A stretch of DNA of 64,000 nucleotides. Source: Caballeronia sp. BR00000012568055 (GTDB lineage Bacteria; Pseudomonadota; Gammaproteobacteria; Burkholderiales; Burkholderiaceae). The position numbers and the translations under genes are program-made. Location: the NCBI RefSeq assembly GCF_029439455.1, contig NZ_JAQFVG010000075.1, forward strand, positions 1 to 64,000, given 5' to 3'. The notes below the pieces were generated by a model. That model worked only from the letters and a program-made list of their open reading frames with translations. It had not been told where the DNA came from and searched no databases. Positions 26,677-35,916 of the stretch are shown here, one piece after another; the stretch's first letter is position 1, and every line of letters starts with the position of its first letter.

Positions 26677-28035
26677 TTAACGCCGGTTGGCGAGTTCGCC
26701 TGCCAACCGGTTGTGACGCTCTACGACTGCCTTCAGATCCACCGTCGTCAACCGCCCTTCCTTCACGACCACTTTCCCATCGATCACGCTCGTCGTCACT
26801 TGCGACGGCGCGCAGAACACGAGCGCCGCGACCGGATCGTGCAATGCGCCCGCGAACGCCGGCTGCGACAGATCGAATGATACGAAGTCCGCTGCCATGC
26901 CCGGCGCGAGCGCGCCGATATCATCGCGATCGAGCACTTTTGCGCCGCCTAACGTGGCGATTTCCAACGCTTCGCGCGCCGTCATCGCGTCCGGACCGAA
27001 GCCCACGCGTTGCAGCAACAAAGCCTGCCGCGCTTCGCCGATCATCTGCGCGCCATCGTTCGATGCGGAGCCGTCCACGCCTAAACCAACGGGCACTCCT
27101 GCATCGCGCATCGCACGAATCGGGGCGATGCCGGACGCGAGGCGCATGTTCGAGCACGGACAGTGCGCCACGCCCGTTCCCGTACGCGCAAACAGTTCGA
27201 TGCCCGGCTTGTCGAGCTGCACACAATGCGCATGCCACACGTCATGTCCGACCCAGCCCAGATCTTCCGCGTATTCGGCGGGCGTCATGCCGAACTTCTC
27301 GCGGCTGTAGGCCACGTCGTTCACGTTTTCGGCCAGGTGCGTGTGCATCGACACGCGATATTCACGCGCGAGGATCGCCGCATCGCGCATCAATTCGCGG
27401 CTGACCGAGAACGGCGAGCACGGCGCGACCACGACGCGCAGCATCGAATAACGGCCTTCGTCGTTGTACGTTTCGATCAGGCGCTGCGTGTCCTTCAGAA
27501 TCGCGTCTTCCTTTTCGACGACCGAATCCGGCGGCAATCCGCCGTCTTTCTGTCCGACGCTCATGCTGCCGCGCGCCGCATGAAAGCGCATGCCGATCTC
27601 GCGCGCCGCGCCGATGCTGTCGTCCAGCCGGCTGCCGTTCGGATAGATATACAGATGATCGCTCGATGTCGTGCAGCCGGAGAGCATCAGTTCGGCCATC
27701 GCGGTTTGCGTCGATACGGCGATCATCTCGGGCGTCAGATGCGCCCAGATCTTGTACAGATTCGTGAGCCAGCCGAACAACTCGGCGTTTTGCGCAGCGG
27801 GAATCGCGCGCGTCAGGCTCTGATACATATGGTGATGCGTGTTGACGAGGCCGGGAATCACGATCTGGCCGCGCATGTCCAGCACTTCGTCGGCGGTCTG
27901 CGGCAGTTCGCTCGTCGGACCGACCGCGACGATGCGGTTGCCTTCCACATACAGGCCGCCATCCGCGATTTCGCGTCGTTGCGCGTCCATCGTGACCAGC
28001 GTGTGGGCGTGTTTGACCAGCAAGGTGCGTTGCAT
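26677..28035 (-). CDS. 8-oxoguanine deaminase
   Basis: This 452-residue amidohydrolase has the metal-binding N-terminal VNTHHHMYQSLTRA (His67-69), then HTHLAENVNDVAYSREKFGMTP, a HAHCVQLDK His and GVDGSASNDGAQM with the catalytic Asp. The family includes 8-oxoguanine deaminase (which makes urate) and s-triazine hydrolases such as AtzB and TrzN. Its position between a purine importer and the urate pathway favours 8-oxoguanine deaminase. Length and motif order match the Pseudomonas enzyme of that class. It would let the cell feed oxidised guanine into urate breakdown without xanthine dehydrogenase. The substrate is inferred. Confidence 0.8.
   Translation of the reverse strand: MQRTLLVKHAHTLVTMDAQRREIADGGLYVEGNRIVAVGPTSELPQTADEVLDMRGQIVIPGLVNTHHHMYQSLTRAIPAAQNAELFGWLTNLYKIWAHLTPEMIAVSTQTAMAELMLSGCTTSSDHLYIYPNGSRLDDSIGAAREIGMRFHAARGSMSVGQKDGGLPPDSVVEKEDAILKDTQRLIETYNDEGRYSMLRVVVAPCSPFSVSRELMRDAAILAREYRVSMHTHLAENVNDVAYSREKFGMTPAEYAEDLGWVGHDVWHAHCVQLDKPGIELFARTGTGVAHCPCSNMRLASGIAPIRAMRDAGVPVGLGVDGSASNDGAQMIGEARQALLLQRVGFGPDAMTAREALEIATLGGAKVLDRDDIGALAPGMAADFVSFDLSQPAFAGALHDPVAALVFCAPSQVTTSVIDGKVVVKEGRLTTVDLKAVVERHNRLAGELANRR
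26683..26710. terminator. Hairpin at convergent gene ends
   Basis: CCGGTTGGC and GCCAACCGG pair around a ten-base loop, just inside the 3' end of the deaminase gene and ten bases after the LysR stop. It lacks a long T run, so terminator function is only likely, not certain. Confidence 0.45.
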
Positions 28036-28496
28036 CGAATTCTCCTGAAGACGGGTGACAGGTGACCAATTGAACCCCGGTTACCCGGCATCGATGCCGT
28101 CTTCGGGACGCGCGCAAATGTTGCGCGCACCGTCACTTTCCGTATTCAAAAATTGGCGCGCAATCACGCCGATGGTATGCCCGGCTTCACGTCCGCAATA
28201 TATTCGGGAATTTTGGCGCGGTTAGCATCGCCGGAAGCAGCGGAAAGGCCCGCCGGAAGCGGCTTTGGACACGGCTTACAGCGCGCTGTCATGCGTCCGG
28301 CATTATCTTTCCTATCGGGGCCGCACATCGCGTCTCGAATTTCTACAATGCTGTACACGGCGCGCATCTGAAACGCCGACGGGTATGTAGCCACTGACGT
28401 GGAGCCTCGATCCGCCGCAGCCGCACACGAGCATCATCGTGCGGATTTCGGATCGATGCGCGAAGCCGGAACTCGCACAACTCAAGGAAACTGCGA
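28036..28496. promoter_or_regulatory. Divergent region between 8-oxoguanine deaminase and HIU hydrolase
   Basis: These 461 bases hold no credible gene; the open frames on both strands are short and unlike any family. They must contain the promoters for the leftward deaminase and the rightward hiuH-puuD operon. I could not pick a convincing -35/-10 pair or operator. Confidence 0.4.
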
Positions 28497-28850
28497 ATGG
28501 GCAAGCCCACCACCCACGTCCTCGACACCGCGCACGGCCGCCCCGGCGCGAATCTCAAAGTCGAGCTGTTCGCGCTCAATGGCGACACGCGCCGCGCGAT
28601 CAAAACCATCCACACCAACGACGACGGCCGCGCCGATGCACCCCTGCTCGACGGCGCCGACTTCGAAACCGGCGAATACGAACTGGTGTTTCACGCAGGC
28701 GATTACTTCGCTGCCATCGGCGTGAAGGTGCCGGAGCCGCGCTTCGTCGATCGCGTGGTGCTGCGCTTCGGGATCGCGGATGCGGCGTCGCATTATCACG
28801 TGCCGCTGCTCGTTTCCCCTTGGGCGTACAGCACATATCGCGGCAGCTGA
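28497..28850 (+). CDS. hiuH: 5-hydroxyisourate hydrolase
   Basis: This 117-residue transthyretin-like enzyme opens 5-hydroxyisourate to OHCU, the step after urate oxidation. The conserved catalytic set is present: His7 in THVLDTAHGRPG, an Arg in the middle strand, a His near 96 (SHYHVPLLVSPWAYSTY) and the C-terminal tetrapeptide YRGS that separates these enzymes from true transthyretins. The start follows AAGGAA. It lies 51 bases before puuD on the same strand, so product and next-enzyme genes are co-expressed. Confidence 0.95.
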   Translation: MGKPTTHVLDTAHGRPGANLKVELFALNGDTRRAIKTIHTNDDGRADAPLLDGADFETGEYELVFHAGDYFAAIGVKVPEPRFVDRVVLRFGIADAASHYHVPLLVSPWAYSTYRGS

Positions 28851-28901
28851 GACTGCGCGAACCCCACAAGCACATAACGAATCGGTAGGTCGGAGGAGTA
28901 C

Positions 28902-30095
28902 ATGGAAGGCTTTGTCACTGACTGGCTCAATCTGGCGTTGCGCTGTCTGCACGTCATTGTCGCGATCGCGTGGATCGGCGAATCGTTCTATTTCGTAGCA
29001 CTGGATAACAGTCTGAAACCGCCCACGGACCCGAACGCGCGTCGACGCGGCGTGTTCGGCGATTTCTGGCACGTTCACGGCGGCGGGTTTTATCACATGC
29101 AGAAGTATTCGGTCGCACCGTCCGATATGCCCGAGCATCTGCACTGGTCGTTCTGGCCGTCGTACACCACGTGGATGTCCGGCTTCGGTCTGTTCTTCGT
29201 GCTGTATCTGCTTTCCCCGAGCACGTATCTGATCGATAAAAGCGTGCTGGATATGGGTCCTGTCGTGGCGGTATCCGCCGCGCTCGGCTTCCTGATGGCG
29301 GGCTGGATCGTCTACGACACGCTGTGCCGCGTGTTCGGCACCAACGACAAGCTGCTTGGCATTTGCGTGGGCATTTACGTGCTGATCGCGGCGTTCATCG
29401 CGTGTCACGTGTTCGCGGGCCGCGCGGCATACCTGATTACCGGCGCGATGATCGCGACGATCATGTCGGCGAACGTGTTCTTCGTGATCATTCCCGGTCA
29501 GCGCAAAGTGGTCGCCGCGATGCTCAAGGGCGAGACGCCGAACGCCATCTACGGCAAGCGCGGCAAGCAGCGCTCGGTGCACAACACGTACTTCACGCTG
29601 CCGGTGGTGTTCGCGATGCTGTCGAACCACTACGCGATGACGTACACGCACAAGTACAACTGGGTGATCCTCGTGCTCATCATGCTGGCCGGCGCGCTGA
29701 TCCGTCAGTTCTTCGTCATGCGCCATCGCGGTCAGGTGCTGTGGTACATGCCGGTGGCAGGTCTCGTGCTCGTGCTCGGCGCTTTTGCCTGGACGATGCC
29801 CGCGCCTTCGGTTCCGGTCGCGCAAGCTGCCGGCGCACCCGCCATCAAAGTCGCCGACATTCAGCCGATCATCCAGCAACGCTGCGCCGTGTGTCACTCC
29901 GCGCATCCGACGATGATGGGCAGCGCGCCCGCCGGTGTGTTGCTCGATACCGCGGCGGAGATCAAGCAGAACGCGCAGCGTGTCAATCAGCAAGCCGTCA
30001 CGCTCAAAGCGATGCCGCTCGGCAATGTCACGCAAATGACGGACGCGGAACGGCAGAAGGTTGCTGCGTGGTTCAACGGTGGCGCGGTGGAGTAA
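28902..30095 (+). CDS. puuD: Membrane-bound urate oxidase (urate hydroxylase) PuuD
   Basis: This 397-residue protein oxidises urate to 5-hydroxyisourate and passes electrons to the respiratory chain. About eight to nine membrane segments (from LNLALRCLHVIVAIAWIGESFYFVALDNSL) carry conserved His residues, e.g. WHVHGGGFYHMQKY. A C-terminal cytochrome c domain has C328-A-V-C331-H332 with a distal Met (near AMPLGNVTQM). This fusion is the hallmark of PuuD. GGAGGAG precedes the ATG. With HIU hydrolase just upstream it forms the entry of the urate pathway. Confidence 0.95.
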   Translation: MEGFVTDWLNLALRCLHVIVAIAWIGESFYFVALDNSLKPPTDPNARRRGVFGDFWHVHGGGFYHMQKYSVAPSDMPEHLHWSFWPSYTTWMSGFGLFFVLYLLSPSTYLIDKSVLDMGPVVAVSAALGFLMAGWIVYDTLCRVFGTNDKLLGICVGIYVLIAAFIACHVFAGRAAYLITGAMIATIMSANVFFVIIPGQRKVVAAMLKGETPNAIYGKRGKQRSVHNTYFTLPVVFAMLSNHYAMTYTHKYNWVILVLIMLAGALIRQFFVMRHRGQVLWYMPVAGLVLVLGAFAWTMPAPSVPVAQAAGAPAIKVADIQPIIQQRCAVCHSAHPTMMGSAPAGVLLDTAAEIKQNAQRVNQQAVTLKAMPLGNVTQMTDAERQKVAAWFNGGAVE

Positions 30096-30116
30096 GCGCA
30101 ATCGTCGTTGGATAAG

Positions 30117-30147
30117 AAAATGCCCGCTGAAGTTTAGCGGGCATTTT
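30117..30147. terminator. Terminator after puuD
   Basis: AAAATGCCCGCT and AGCGGGCATTTT pair around a seven-base loop followed by T. It lies between the convergent puuD and yecA genes and can act in both directions. Confidence 0.9.
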
Positions 30148-30160
30148 TTATGGCGATGGC

Positions 30161-30862
30161 TCAATGCAACTGCTTCGGCGTACCTGATCCACAACACTGC
30201 TTGAACTTTCGCCCGCTGCCACAAGGACACGGATCGTTGCGGCCGACTTTCACGCCCTCGCGCCGTATCGGCGCGACGACTTCGCGGCGTTGCGGTTCGA
30301 AGTAACGGTAAATGGCCAGCGCCGCCGTGATCATGTCGTCGATGAGTTCCCCGCGCCTATAGTCTTTGATGGCGGGCGGGCGCAATTCAAGATCGGGATC
30401 ATGCTCGTGAGTCAGCATCAGCATGGGCGTGAGCGCCCAGGCGGTCTCTTCATCGTCCATGAGCGGCTCCCACTGCTCGCGGCGCATTTCGACGCCCCAC
30501 ATGAAACCGCACGCCCATAGATTGCCGGGCACAAAGCCGTCTTCGTCTTCGAAGAGAACCGGTTCGCAGTTGTCCGGATCTTGCATCGAAATCAGCAAAG
30601 CCCTCGCGACGGAATTCCAGTGACGCATGACGAGTTCCGCTATCTCCGTCGCCTGCGCTTCGCTCTCGAACACGAAGTTTTCGCCCCAGACTTCCGGCAG
30701 GACTTCGCTCATCGGTACAAGCTCAGGGCCGGAAATCAAGGCAGTAAAGAAACCGTCCAGCATTTCGACGTTTGCGATGCCGTCTTCGAGCGATTCCAGA
30801 AATCCGTTGAGGCGATCGAGTTCTGCTTCGGAAAGCCGGTCGTTGAGTTGAGGTTGGTTCAT
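30161..30862 (-). CDS. YecA/UPF0149 family protein with SEC-C zinc motif
   Basis: This is a 233-residue protein. The N-terminal UPF0149 region (~10-180; [48 protein letters not shown]) is helical and acidic. The C-terminus carries a SEC-C metal-binding motif, [17 protein letters not shown], found also on SecA. Proteins of this type bind zinc or iron and associate with ribosomes or SecA. The Met at 30862 was chosen over an upstream start that overlaps the threonine aldolase gene. It lies 16 bases after that gene. Confidence 0.85.
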   Translation of the reverse strand: MNQPQLNDRLSEAELDRLNGFLESLEDGIANVEMLDGFFTALISGPELVPMSEVLPEVWGENFVFESEAQATEIAELVMRHWNSVARALLISMQDPDNCEPVLFEDEDGFVPGNLWACGFMWGVEMRREQWEPLMDDEETAWALTPMLMLTHEHDPDLELRPPAIKDYRRGELIDDMITAALAIYRYFEPQRREVVAPIRREGVKVGRNDPCPCGSGRKFKQCCGSGTPKQLH

Positions 30863-30878
30863 GCTTGTTCCCGATGCG

Positions 30879-31883
30879 TCACCGCGCAAAAAAATCCTTC
30901 ACCGCGCGCACGAACGTATCGATATCCTCGCGCGATACATCCCGATGCGTCACGAAGCGCGATGCATAGAGCATCTGCGTGAGAATGCCTCGCTCCTTCA
31001 GAGACGCTTCGAGCGGCGCGCATTGCGCCTGCGGAATCTCGACGAAAACCATGTTCGTCGCGTGCGACAACACTTTGATCTGGTCGATTTGCTTGAGGCC
31101 ATCGGCGAGGCGCGCGGCGTTGTCGTGATCCTGAGCGAGTCCATCGACATGATGATCCAGCGCGTGCAGACAAGCCGCCGCCAGCACGCCCGATTGCCGC
31201 ATGCCGCCGCCCAACACCTTGCGCCACCGCGATGCCACGTCGATCAGCGCTTTCGATCCGACCAGCACCGAACCAACGGGCGCGCCCAAACCTTTGGAAA
31301 AGCAGATCGACACGCTGTCGAACGGCGCACACAACGCCGACACCGGCTTATCCGATGCCACCGCCGCGTTGAACACGCGCGCGCCATCGAGATGCGCGGA
31401 GAGACCGCGATCGCGCGCAAGCTTCGTCGCCTCCACGACATACGACGCCGGCAACACCTTCCCGCCGATGGTGTTCTCCAGCGCGAGCAGCTTCGAACGC
31501 GCGAAGTGGTTATCGATTGGCTTGATCGCGGCGGCGATTTTTTCCAGCGGCAACGAGCCGTCCGCGGCGTTTTCGATCGGCTGTGGCTGAATGCTGCCGA
31601 GCACGGCTGCGCCGCCGCCTTCGTATTTGTACGTGTGAGCGTGCTGCCCGACGATGTATTCATCACCGCGCGCGCAATGCGCCATCAGCGCGGCGAGATT
31701 GCTTTGCGTGCCGCTCGGGAAAAACAGGCCCGCTTCCTTGCCTGTACGTTCGGCGAGCGTGGCCTGAAGTTTCAGAACCGTGGGATCGTCGCCCCAGACG
31801 TCGTCGCCGGTTTCGGCGGCCGTCATGGCGGCGAGCATGGACGGGCTGGGACGGGTGACGGTGTCGCTGCGCAGATCGATCAT
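30879..31883 (-). CDS. ltaE: Low-specificity L-threonine aldolase
   Basis: This 334-residue PLP enzyme cleaves threonine or allo-threonine to glycine and acetaldehyde. [35 protein letters not shown] is the diagnostic start, [13 protein letters not shown] holds the PLP-pyridine Asp, and the Schiff-base Lys is in [14 protein letters not shown] (~200). [21 protein letters not shown] is typical of the family. It is first in a two-gene unit with the YecA-like gene. It is not a purine gene, so its place inside the purine cluster looks like an insertion into that gene order. Glycine from it and glyoxylate from allantoin catabolism could meet metabolically; that is speculation. Confidence 0.95.
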   Translation of the reverse strand: MIDLRSDTVTRPSPSMLAAMTAAETGDDVWGDDPTVLKLQATLAERTGKEAGLFFPSGTQSNLAALMAHCARGDEYIVGQHAHTYKYEGGGAAVLGSIQPQPIENAADGSLPLEKIAAAIKPIDNHFARSKLLALENTIGGKVLPASYVVEATKLARDRGLSAHLDGARVFNAAVASDKPVSALCAPFDSVSICFSKGLGAPVGSVLVGSKALIDVASRWRKVLGGGMRQSGVLAAACLHALDHHVDGLAQDHDNAARLADGLKQIDQIKVLSHATNMVFVEIPQAQCAPLEASLKERGILTQMLYASRFVTHRDVSREDIDTFVRAVKDFFAR

Positions 31884-31933
31884 CGTTAAGAAAGGCTGGT
31901 CGTGAAGGAGCCTGATATCTTAACGCCATAAAA

Positions 31934-31969
31934 AAGGACCGGCCGAAGAACTACTCGCGCCGGTCCTTC
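31934..31969. terminator. Terminator downstream of allA
   Basis: AAGGACCGGC and GCCGGTCCTT pair around a 15-base loop with A-rich and T-rich flanks. It ends the leftward allantoin operon before ltaE. Confidence 0.75.
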
Positions 31970-31989
31970 TCACAGCCTGACTGAACGCC

Positions 31990-32490
31990 TCAACGCAACG
32001 CGTCTTCCGTCAGCCAGAGCGTTTCCTTCAGATCCTGCTCGTTCAGATTCTTCCCTTCACCGCCGCGATCCACGACGATGAAATCGCTCACCTTGCCCAA
32101 CGCCAGCAAAGGATGATGCCAGACGCCCTTCGCGTAATTCACGCCCTGCCAGCCACTCGTGACAAACGCCCGAATCTGCGATTCGTCGAGATCACCAGCA
32201 GGCGCGACGACGACGAGATATTGCCGGTCATCGAGCGGCAAAAAAGCCTGCGAACCCAGCGGATGCCGCTCCATCATCTTGCATTCATACGGCAGCACGC
32301 GCGGCTGGCCGCGAAACAGATTGACGAGCGTATGACCGCCCTGGTCCGTCACATCGACGTTGCACAGATCGTGAAAGCGCATTGTCGTGCCGAGGTTGAT
32401 GGGAATCTGCTTCGCGCCATCGAGTTCGATGACATCGCCATAAGGCTTGAATGCAGCGCGCGTCAGCGGTTCGATGGCGAGCTTTTTCAT
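31990..32490 (-). CDS. allA: Ureidoglycolate lyase
   Basis: This 166-residue cupin-like enzyme splits ureidoglycolate to glyoxylate and urea, the last step here. The start [22 protein letters not shown] is characteristic, as are [29 protein letters not shown] and [16 protein letters not shown]. The Met at 32490 overlaps the allantoicase stop by one base (TAATG), so translation is coupled; the longer upstream frame is inside allantoicase. It is the last gene of the operon. Confidence 0.93.
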   Translation of the reverse strand: MKKLAIEPLTRAAFKPYGDVIELDGAKQIPINLGTTMRFHDLCNVDVTDQGGHTLVNLFRGQPRVLPYECKMMERHPLGSQAFLPLDDRQYLVVVAPAGDLDESQIRAFVTSGWQGVNYAKGVWHHPLLALGKVSDFIVVDRGGEGKNLNEQDLKETLWLTEDALR

Positions 32491-33500
32491 TATGCGAGCG
32501 TTCCGAAAAGACGAAGGCGCGAGACGCCGCCGTCGGGGTAAATATTGAAGCGCACGTGTGTCACCGGACCGAGAGATTCCACTTCCTTCTCGAAGAAAAA
32601 CTGCTTGTCCATTTGCAGCTTTTGTTCGCCGAGCAGAACCGGCCAGAACATGGCTTGCGTGATCAGCGAGCTGTCCGTACCGCCCTTCACGTATGCAGCT
32701 TGCAGCGAGCATCGATCGGGGAAATTGCCCTTGAAGTGCGCAGTATCCACTTCCACTTTCTTGATGATGCCCGGCTGCGCCAGCGCCACGATACACCAGT
32801 CGTTGCCCGGTTCGCGGCGGCGGCGCGTTTCCCAGCCATCGCCCATGTTCACGCCACGGCCCGGCATCAGAATGGTCGATGCCAACCCGAAGTGCTGGTT
32901 GTTCGTGCCGACCATATACGCGCCGTTTTCCATCGCGCCGAGATCGACCAGCGTGTTCTTGTCGGCGTTGCGCCAGTCGAGTTGCGGCTGACCATACACA
33001 CGCAGACGCGCGATCCCGCCATCCGGATAGATATTCACGCGCAGATGCGTGAACGGCTGTTCCGCGCCGACTTCCAGATAGTGATGGCTATTGCCTTGCA
33101 GCGTGGTGGACGGAACGATTTCGGTCCATTGCGTCGATTGATTCGGCGCGCCTTCTACCACATGCGCGCCTTCGATCGATGCCGCCGGCGGGAAATTGCC
33201 GGTGAAGTGGCTCGTATCGACGTCGATACCCTTGATCACGCCCGGACGCGCCAGCTTGACGATGCACCAGTCATAGCCCGTCACGCGCTTGCGGCGCGTT
33301 TCCCAGCCGTCCATCCACTTGCCGTGATCGTCGTACTTGCCGGGGATGAACACGGCCGGTTCCGGGTTCAGCATGCGTTCCTTCGGCGCGAAGAAATCGT
33401 CGCTGGTCTCGAGTGCCTGCGCGCCCAGACGCGGATCCGCGAGATTCACATAGCGGCGCGTGAATTCGGGCGCGTTGGGGTCGAGTGTCGGAATTGCCAT
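32490..33500 (-). CDS. alc: Allantoicase
   Basis: This 336-residue enzyme hydrolyses allantoate to ureidoglycolate and urea. It contains two homologous ~150-residue halves; the paired blocks [25 protein letters not shown] and [25 protein letters not shown], and the paired [20 protein letters not shown] and [20 protein letters not shown], show the duplication. Both are galactose-binding-like jelly rolls. It is coupled to allA by overlap. Urea is released without a urease in this window. Confidence 0.95.
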   Translation of the reverse strand: MAIPTLDPNAPEFTRRYVNLADPRLGAQALETSDDFFAPKERMLNPEPAVFIPGKYDDHGKWMDGWETRRKRVTGYDWCIVKLARPGVIKGIDVDTSHFTGNFPPAASIEGAHVVEGAPNQSTQWTEIVPSTTLQGNSHHYLEVGAEQPFTHLRVNIYPDGGIARLRVYGQPQLDWRNADKNTLVDLGAMENGAYMVGTNNQHFGLASTILMPGRGVNMGDGWETRRRREPGNDWCIVALAQPGIIKKVEVDTAHFKGNFPDRCSLQAAYVKGGTDSSLITQAMFWPVLLGEQKLQMDKQFFFEKEVESLGPVTHVRFNIYPDGGVSRLRLFGTLA

Positions 33501-33536
33501 GGTCTTCGTCCTTTAGTCGTTACGTTGCAAAGCGGA

Positions 33537-34058
33537 TCAAGCGTGAATCAGATCATTCAATCTGAAGCCCGCGATCCGGTAAATCTGATCGAGACTGGTG
33601 CGAAGTTCTTCGGCGCGGTCGTGATTCACGCGCTTTTCAAAGTTCGCGATGATGCCGTGACGGTCGTAGCCGCGCACGGCGAGAATGAACGGAAAGCCGA
33701 ATTTCTCGCGGTATTGCGTGTTGAGCGATTGCAGGTGATCGAACTCTTCCTGCGTGCAGAGATTGAGGCCCGCGCCGCTTTGTTCGCGCGTGGATTCGGC
33801 GGTGAGTTCGCCGCGCACCGCTGCCTTGCCCGCAAGTTCCGGGTGAGCGTTGATCAGCGCGAGTTGCTTCTCATCGCCCGCTTGTTCGACGATGCGCGAC
33901 ATCGCCGCATGCAGTTCGTCGATGCTTGCAAACGGACGTTGCGCCGCCGCTGCTTCCGGCACCCACGGCGAGTGTTCGAAGATGCCCGCAAGCACGGTCA
34001 CGAAGGTTTCCGTGGGCAGAGAATTGAGTTGGTCGAGTGTGTATTGCATCGCTTTCAT
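33537..34058 (-). CDS. uraD: OHCU decarboxylase
   Basis: This 173-residue helical enzyme decarboxylates OHCU to S-allantoin. Conserved pieces include the FEHSPWVPEAAAAQRPFAS start, the catalytic His in NAHPELAGKAAV, E in ELTAESTREQSGAGL and the C-terminal KFGFPFILAVRGYDRHGI. Its start codon overlaps the allantoinase stop (ATGA). An internal Met at position 4 could also be used. It continues the leftward operon. Confidence 0.93.
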   Translation of the reverse strand: MKAMQYTLDQLNSLPTETFVTVLAGIFEHSPWVPEAAAAQRPFASIDELHAAMSRIVEQAGDEKQLALINAHPELAGKAAVRGELTAESTREQSGAGLNLCTQEEFDHLQSLNTQYREKFGFPFILAVRGYDRHGIIANFEKRVNHDRAEELRTSLDQIYRIAGFRLNDLIHA

Positions 34059-35014
34059 GCCGCCGTCCCGTTATTCGATTTTTGCGCTGTCTGGAAGGGA
34101 TGCTGCTCGCGCCAGTGCCGCGCGATATCCACGCGACGCGTCACCCATACGCGATCATGCTGCTCGATATGATCGAGAAACTTCTGCAAGCCACGGAAGC
34201 GTCCCGGACGTCCGAGCAGACGGCAGTGCATGCCGATGGACAGCATCTTCGGCGCTTCGTCGCCTTCTTCGTAGAGCACGTCGAACGCGTCTTTCAGGTA
34301 CTGGAAGAAATGCTCGCCGGTGTTGAAACCTTGCGGCGTGGCAAAACGCATATCGTTGGTATCGAGCGTGTACGGGACGATCAGATGCGGTCTCTTTTCG
34401 CCGCCCGACGTTTCCACTTCGGTCCAGAACGGCAGGTCGTCGCCGTAGTAATCGGAGTCGTAGAGAAAGCCGCCGTATTCCGCCACCAGCCGATGCGTGT
34501 TCGGGCTGTCGCGCCCGGTGTACCAGCCCAGCGGCCGCACGCCCGTCACGCGTTCAATGGCTTCCATGCCCAGGCGCATGTGTTCCGCTTCCTTCTCCGG
34601 CGACATGTCCTGATAGTGAATCCATCGATAGCCGTGGCACGCGATCTCGTGACCCAGCTCGACGAACGCCTTCGACAGTTCCGGATGCCGCTCCATCGCC
34701 ATGCCGACGCCGAAAATGGTCATCGGCAGACCGCGCTTTTCGAACTCGCGCAGAATGCGCCACACGCCAGCGCGCGAGCCGTATTCGTAGATCGATTCCA
34801 TGCTCATGTGACGCGACGGATACGCCGCCGCGCCCACGATTTCCGACAGAAACTGCTCGGAGCCGGGATCGCCGTGCAGCACGCAGTTTTCGCCGCCCTC
34901 TTCGTAATTGAGCACGAATTGCACGGCGACGCGCGCGCGTCCCGGCCAGTTGGCCTGTACAGGATGACGGCCGTAGCCGATCAGGTCGCGGGGATAGTTC
35001 GGATCGAGTGACAT
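34055..35014 (-). CDS. puuE: Allantoinase PuuE (polysaccharide-deacetylase type)
   Basis: This 319-residue enzyme of the polysaccharide-deacetylase superfamily hydrolyses allantoin to allantoate. Family marks include YPRDLIGYGRHPVQANWPGRARVAVQFVLNYEEGGE, SRHMSMESIYEYGSRAGVWRILREFEKRGLPMTIFGVGMA and GHEIACHGYRWIHYQ. It is unrelated to the metal-dependent amidohydrolase allantoinase AllB. It is the first gene of the four-gene puuE-uraD-alc-allA operon, of which all but one junction are overlaps or short gaps. Confidence 0.95.
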   Translation of the reverse strand: MSLDPNYPRDLIGYGRHPVQANWPGRARVAVQFVLNYEEGGENCVLHGDPGSEQFLSEIVGAAAYPSRHMSMESIYEYGSRAGVWRILREFEKRGLPMTIFGVGMAMERHPELSKAFVELGHEIACHGYRWIHYQDMSPEKEAEHMRLGMEAIERVTGVRPLGWYTGRDSPNTHRLVAEYGGFLYDSDYYGDDLPFWTEVETSGGEKRPHLIVPYTLDTNDMRFATPQGFNTGEHFFQYLKDAFDVLYEEGDEAPKMLSIGMHCRLLGRPGRFRGLQKFLDHIEQHDRVWVTRRVDIARHWREQHPFQTAQKSNNGTAA

Positions 35015-35138
35015 GGTTTCGAGCGTTCGGAACGACGGATTGTCGACGATTCAGTGTAGCGAAAACGACCTGACGCGCCCATACAGCAGCACGGATAATC
35101 CGGGTCACGTCAGGTGTATGTGCATCGCAATATTTTGC

Positions 35139-35873
35139 TCAGCGCGGGCTGAAATCGGTGAGCACGCCGTCGTATCGTTTCGCCAGCGGGCGGGCGTAAT
35201 CGCCACGTTTCGCCGTGTGCAGCTTCAGCGCGACCAGCGCTTCGGCCCATTTCACCGCTGCGGTCACGCCTTCCACCACGGGCGCGCCGATCGCCTGCTC
35301 CACTTCGAAGCAGAATTCCGCCATGCCCGCGCAGCCGAGCACGATCGCGTCCGAACCGTCTTCATCGAGCGCGCGTTTGCATTCGTCGATGATCGTCTGA
35401 CGTGCGGCGGAACCGGGTTCGTCGAGTTCGAGCACGGGAACGTCAGTAGCACGGACGTTCTTGCAGAAACGCGACATGCCGTATCGCTCCGCCAGATGCC
35501 ACGCCATACCGACAGTGCGTTGTAAGGTGGTCACGACGGAAAATCCCGGCGCGATCACGCTCGCCGCATGCATCGCCGCTTCCGCGATGCCGATCACCGG
35601 CCCGTGCGCCAGTTCCCGCGCGGCGTACAAGGCCGGATCGCCGAAACACGCGATCACGTAGCCGTCGATACCCTGTTTCTCGCCCGCCGCCACTTCCGCC
35701 AACAGCCCGAGCGATGCAATCGCTTCGTCGTAATAGCCTTCGATGGACGGCGGGCCCATCGTCGGGCTCACTGCGATGATTTCCGTGCCGGGCGCGGCGA
35801 CTTCACGCGCGCAACGCGCCATCGAGTCCGTCATGCGTTGCGTGGTGTTTGGGTTGATCAGTTTGATGCGCAT
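35139..35873 (-). CDS. Asp/Glu/hydantoin racemase, probable allantoin racemase
   Basis: This 244-residue protein belongs to the Asp/Glu/hydantoin racemase superfamily with its two Cys general acid/base residues, visible in VIACFGDPALYAAREL (~75) and IVLGCAGMAEF (~180). The start MRIKLINPNTTQRMTDSM is typical of HpxA / hydantoin racemases. R-allantoin formed by spontaneous racemisation is a dead end for stereospecific allantoinase, so a racemase here completes the route. It lies 43 bases downstream of the NCS1 permease. Another hydantoin-type substrate cannot be excluded. Confidence 0.85.
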   Translation of the reverse strand: MRIKLINPNTTQRMTDSMARCAREVAAPGTEIIAVSPTMGPPSIEGYYDEAIASLGLLAEVAAGEKQGIDGYVIACFGDPALYAARELAHGPVIGIAEAAMHAASVIAPGFSVVTTLQRTVGMAWHLAERYGMSRFCKNVRATDVPVLELDEPGSAARQTIIDECKRALDEDGSDAIVLGCAGMAEFCFEVEQAIGAPVVEGVTAAVKWAEALVALKLHTAKRGDYARPLAKRYDGVLTDFSPR

Positions 35874-35916
35874 TGCTGTCTCCTTACTGCTTATCTCTCA
35901 GGTTCTTTCCAAGCCT

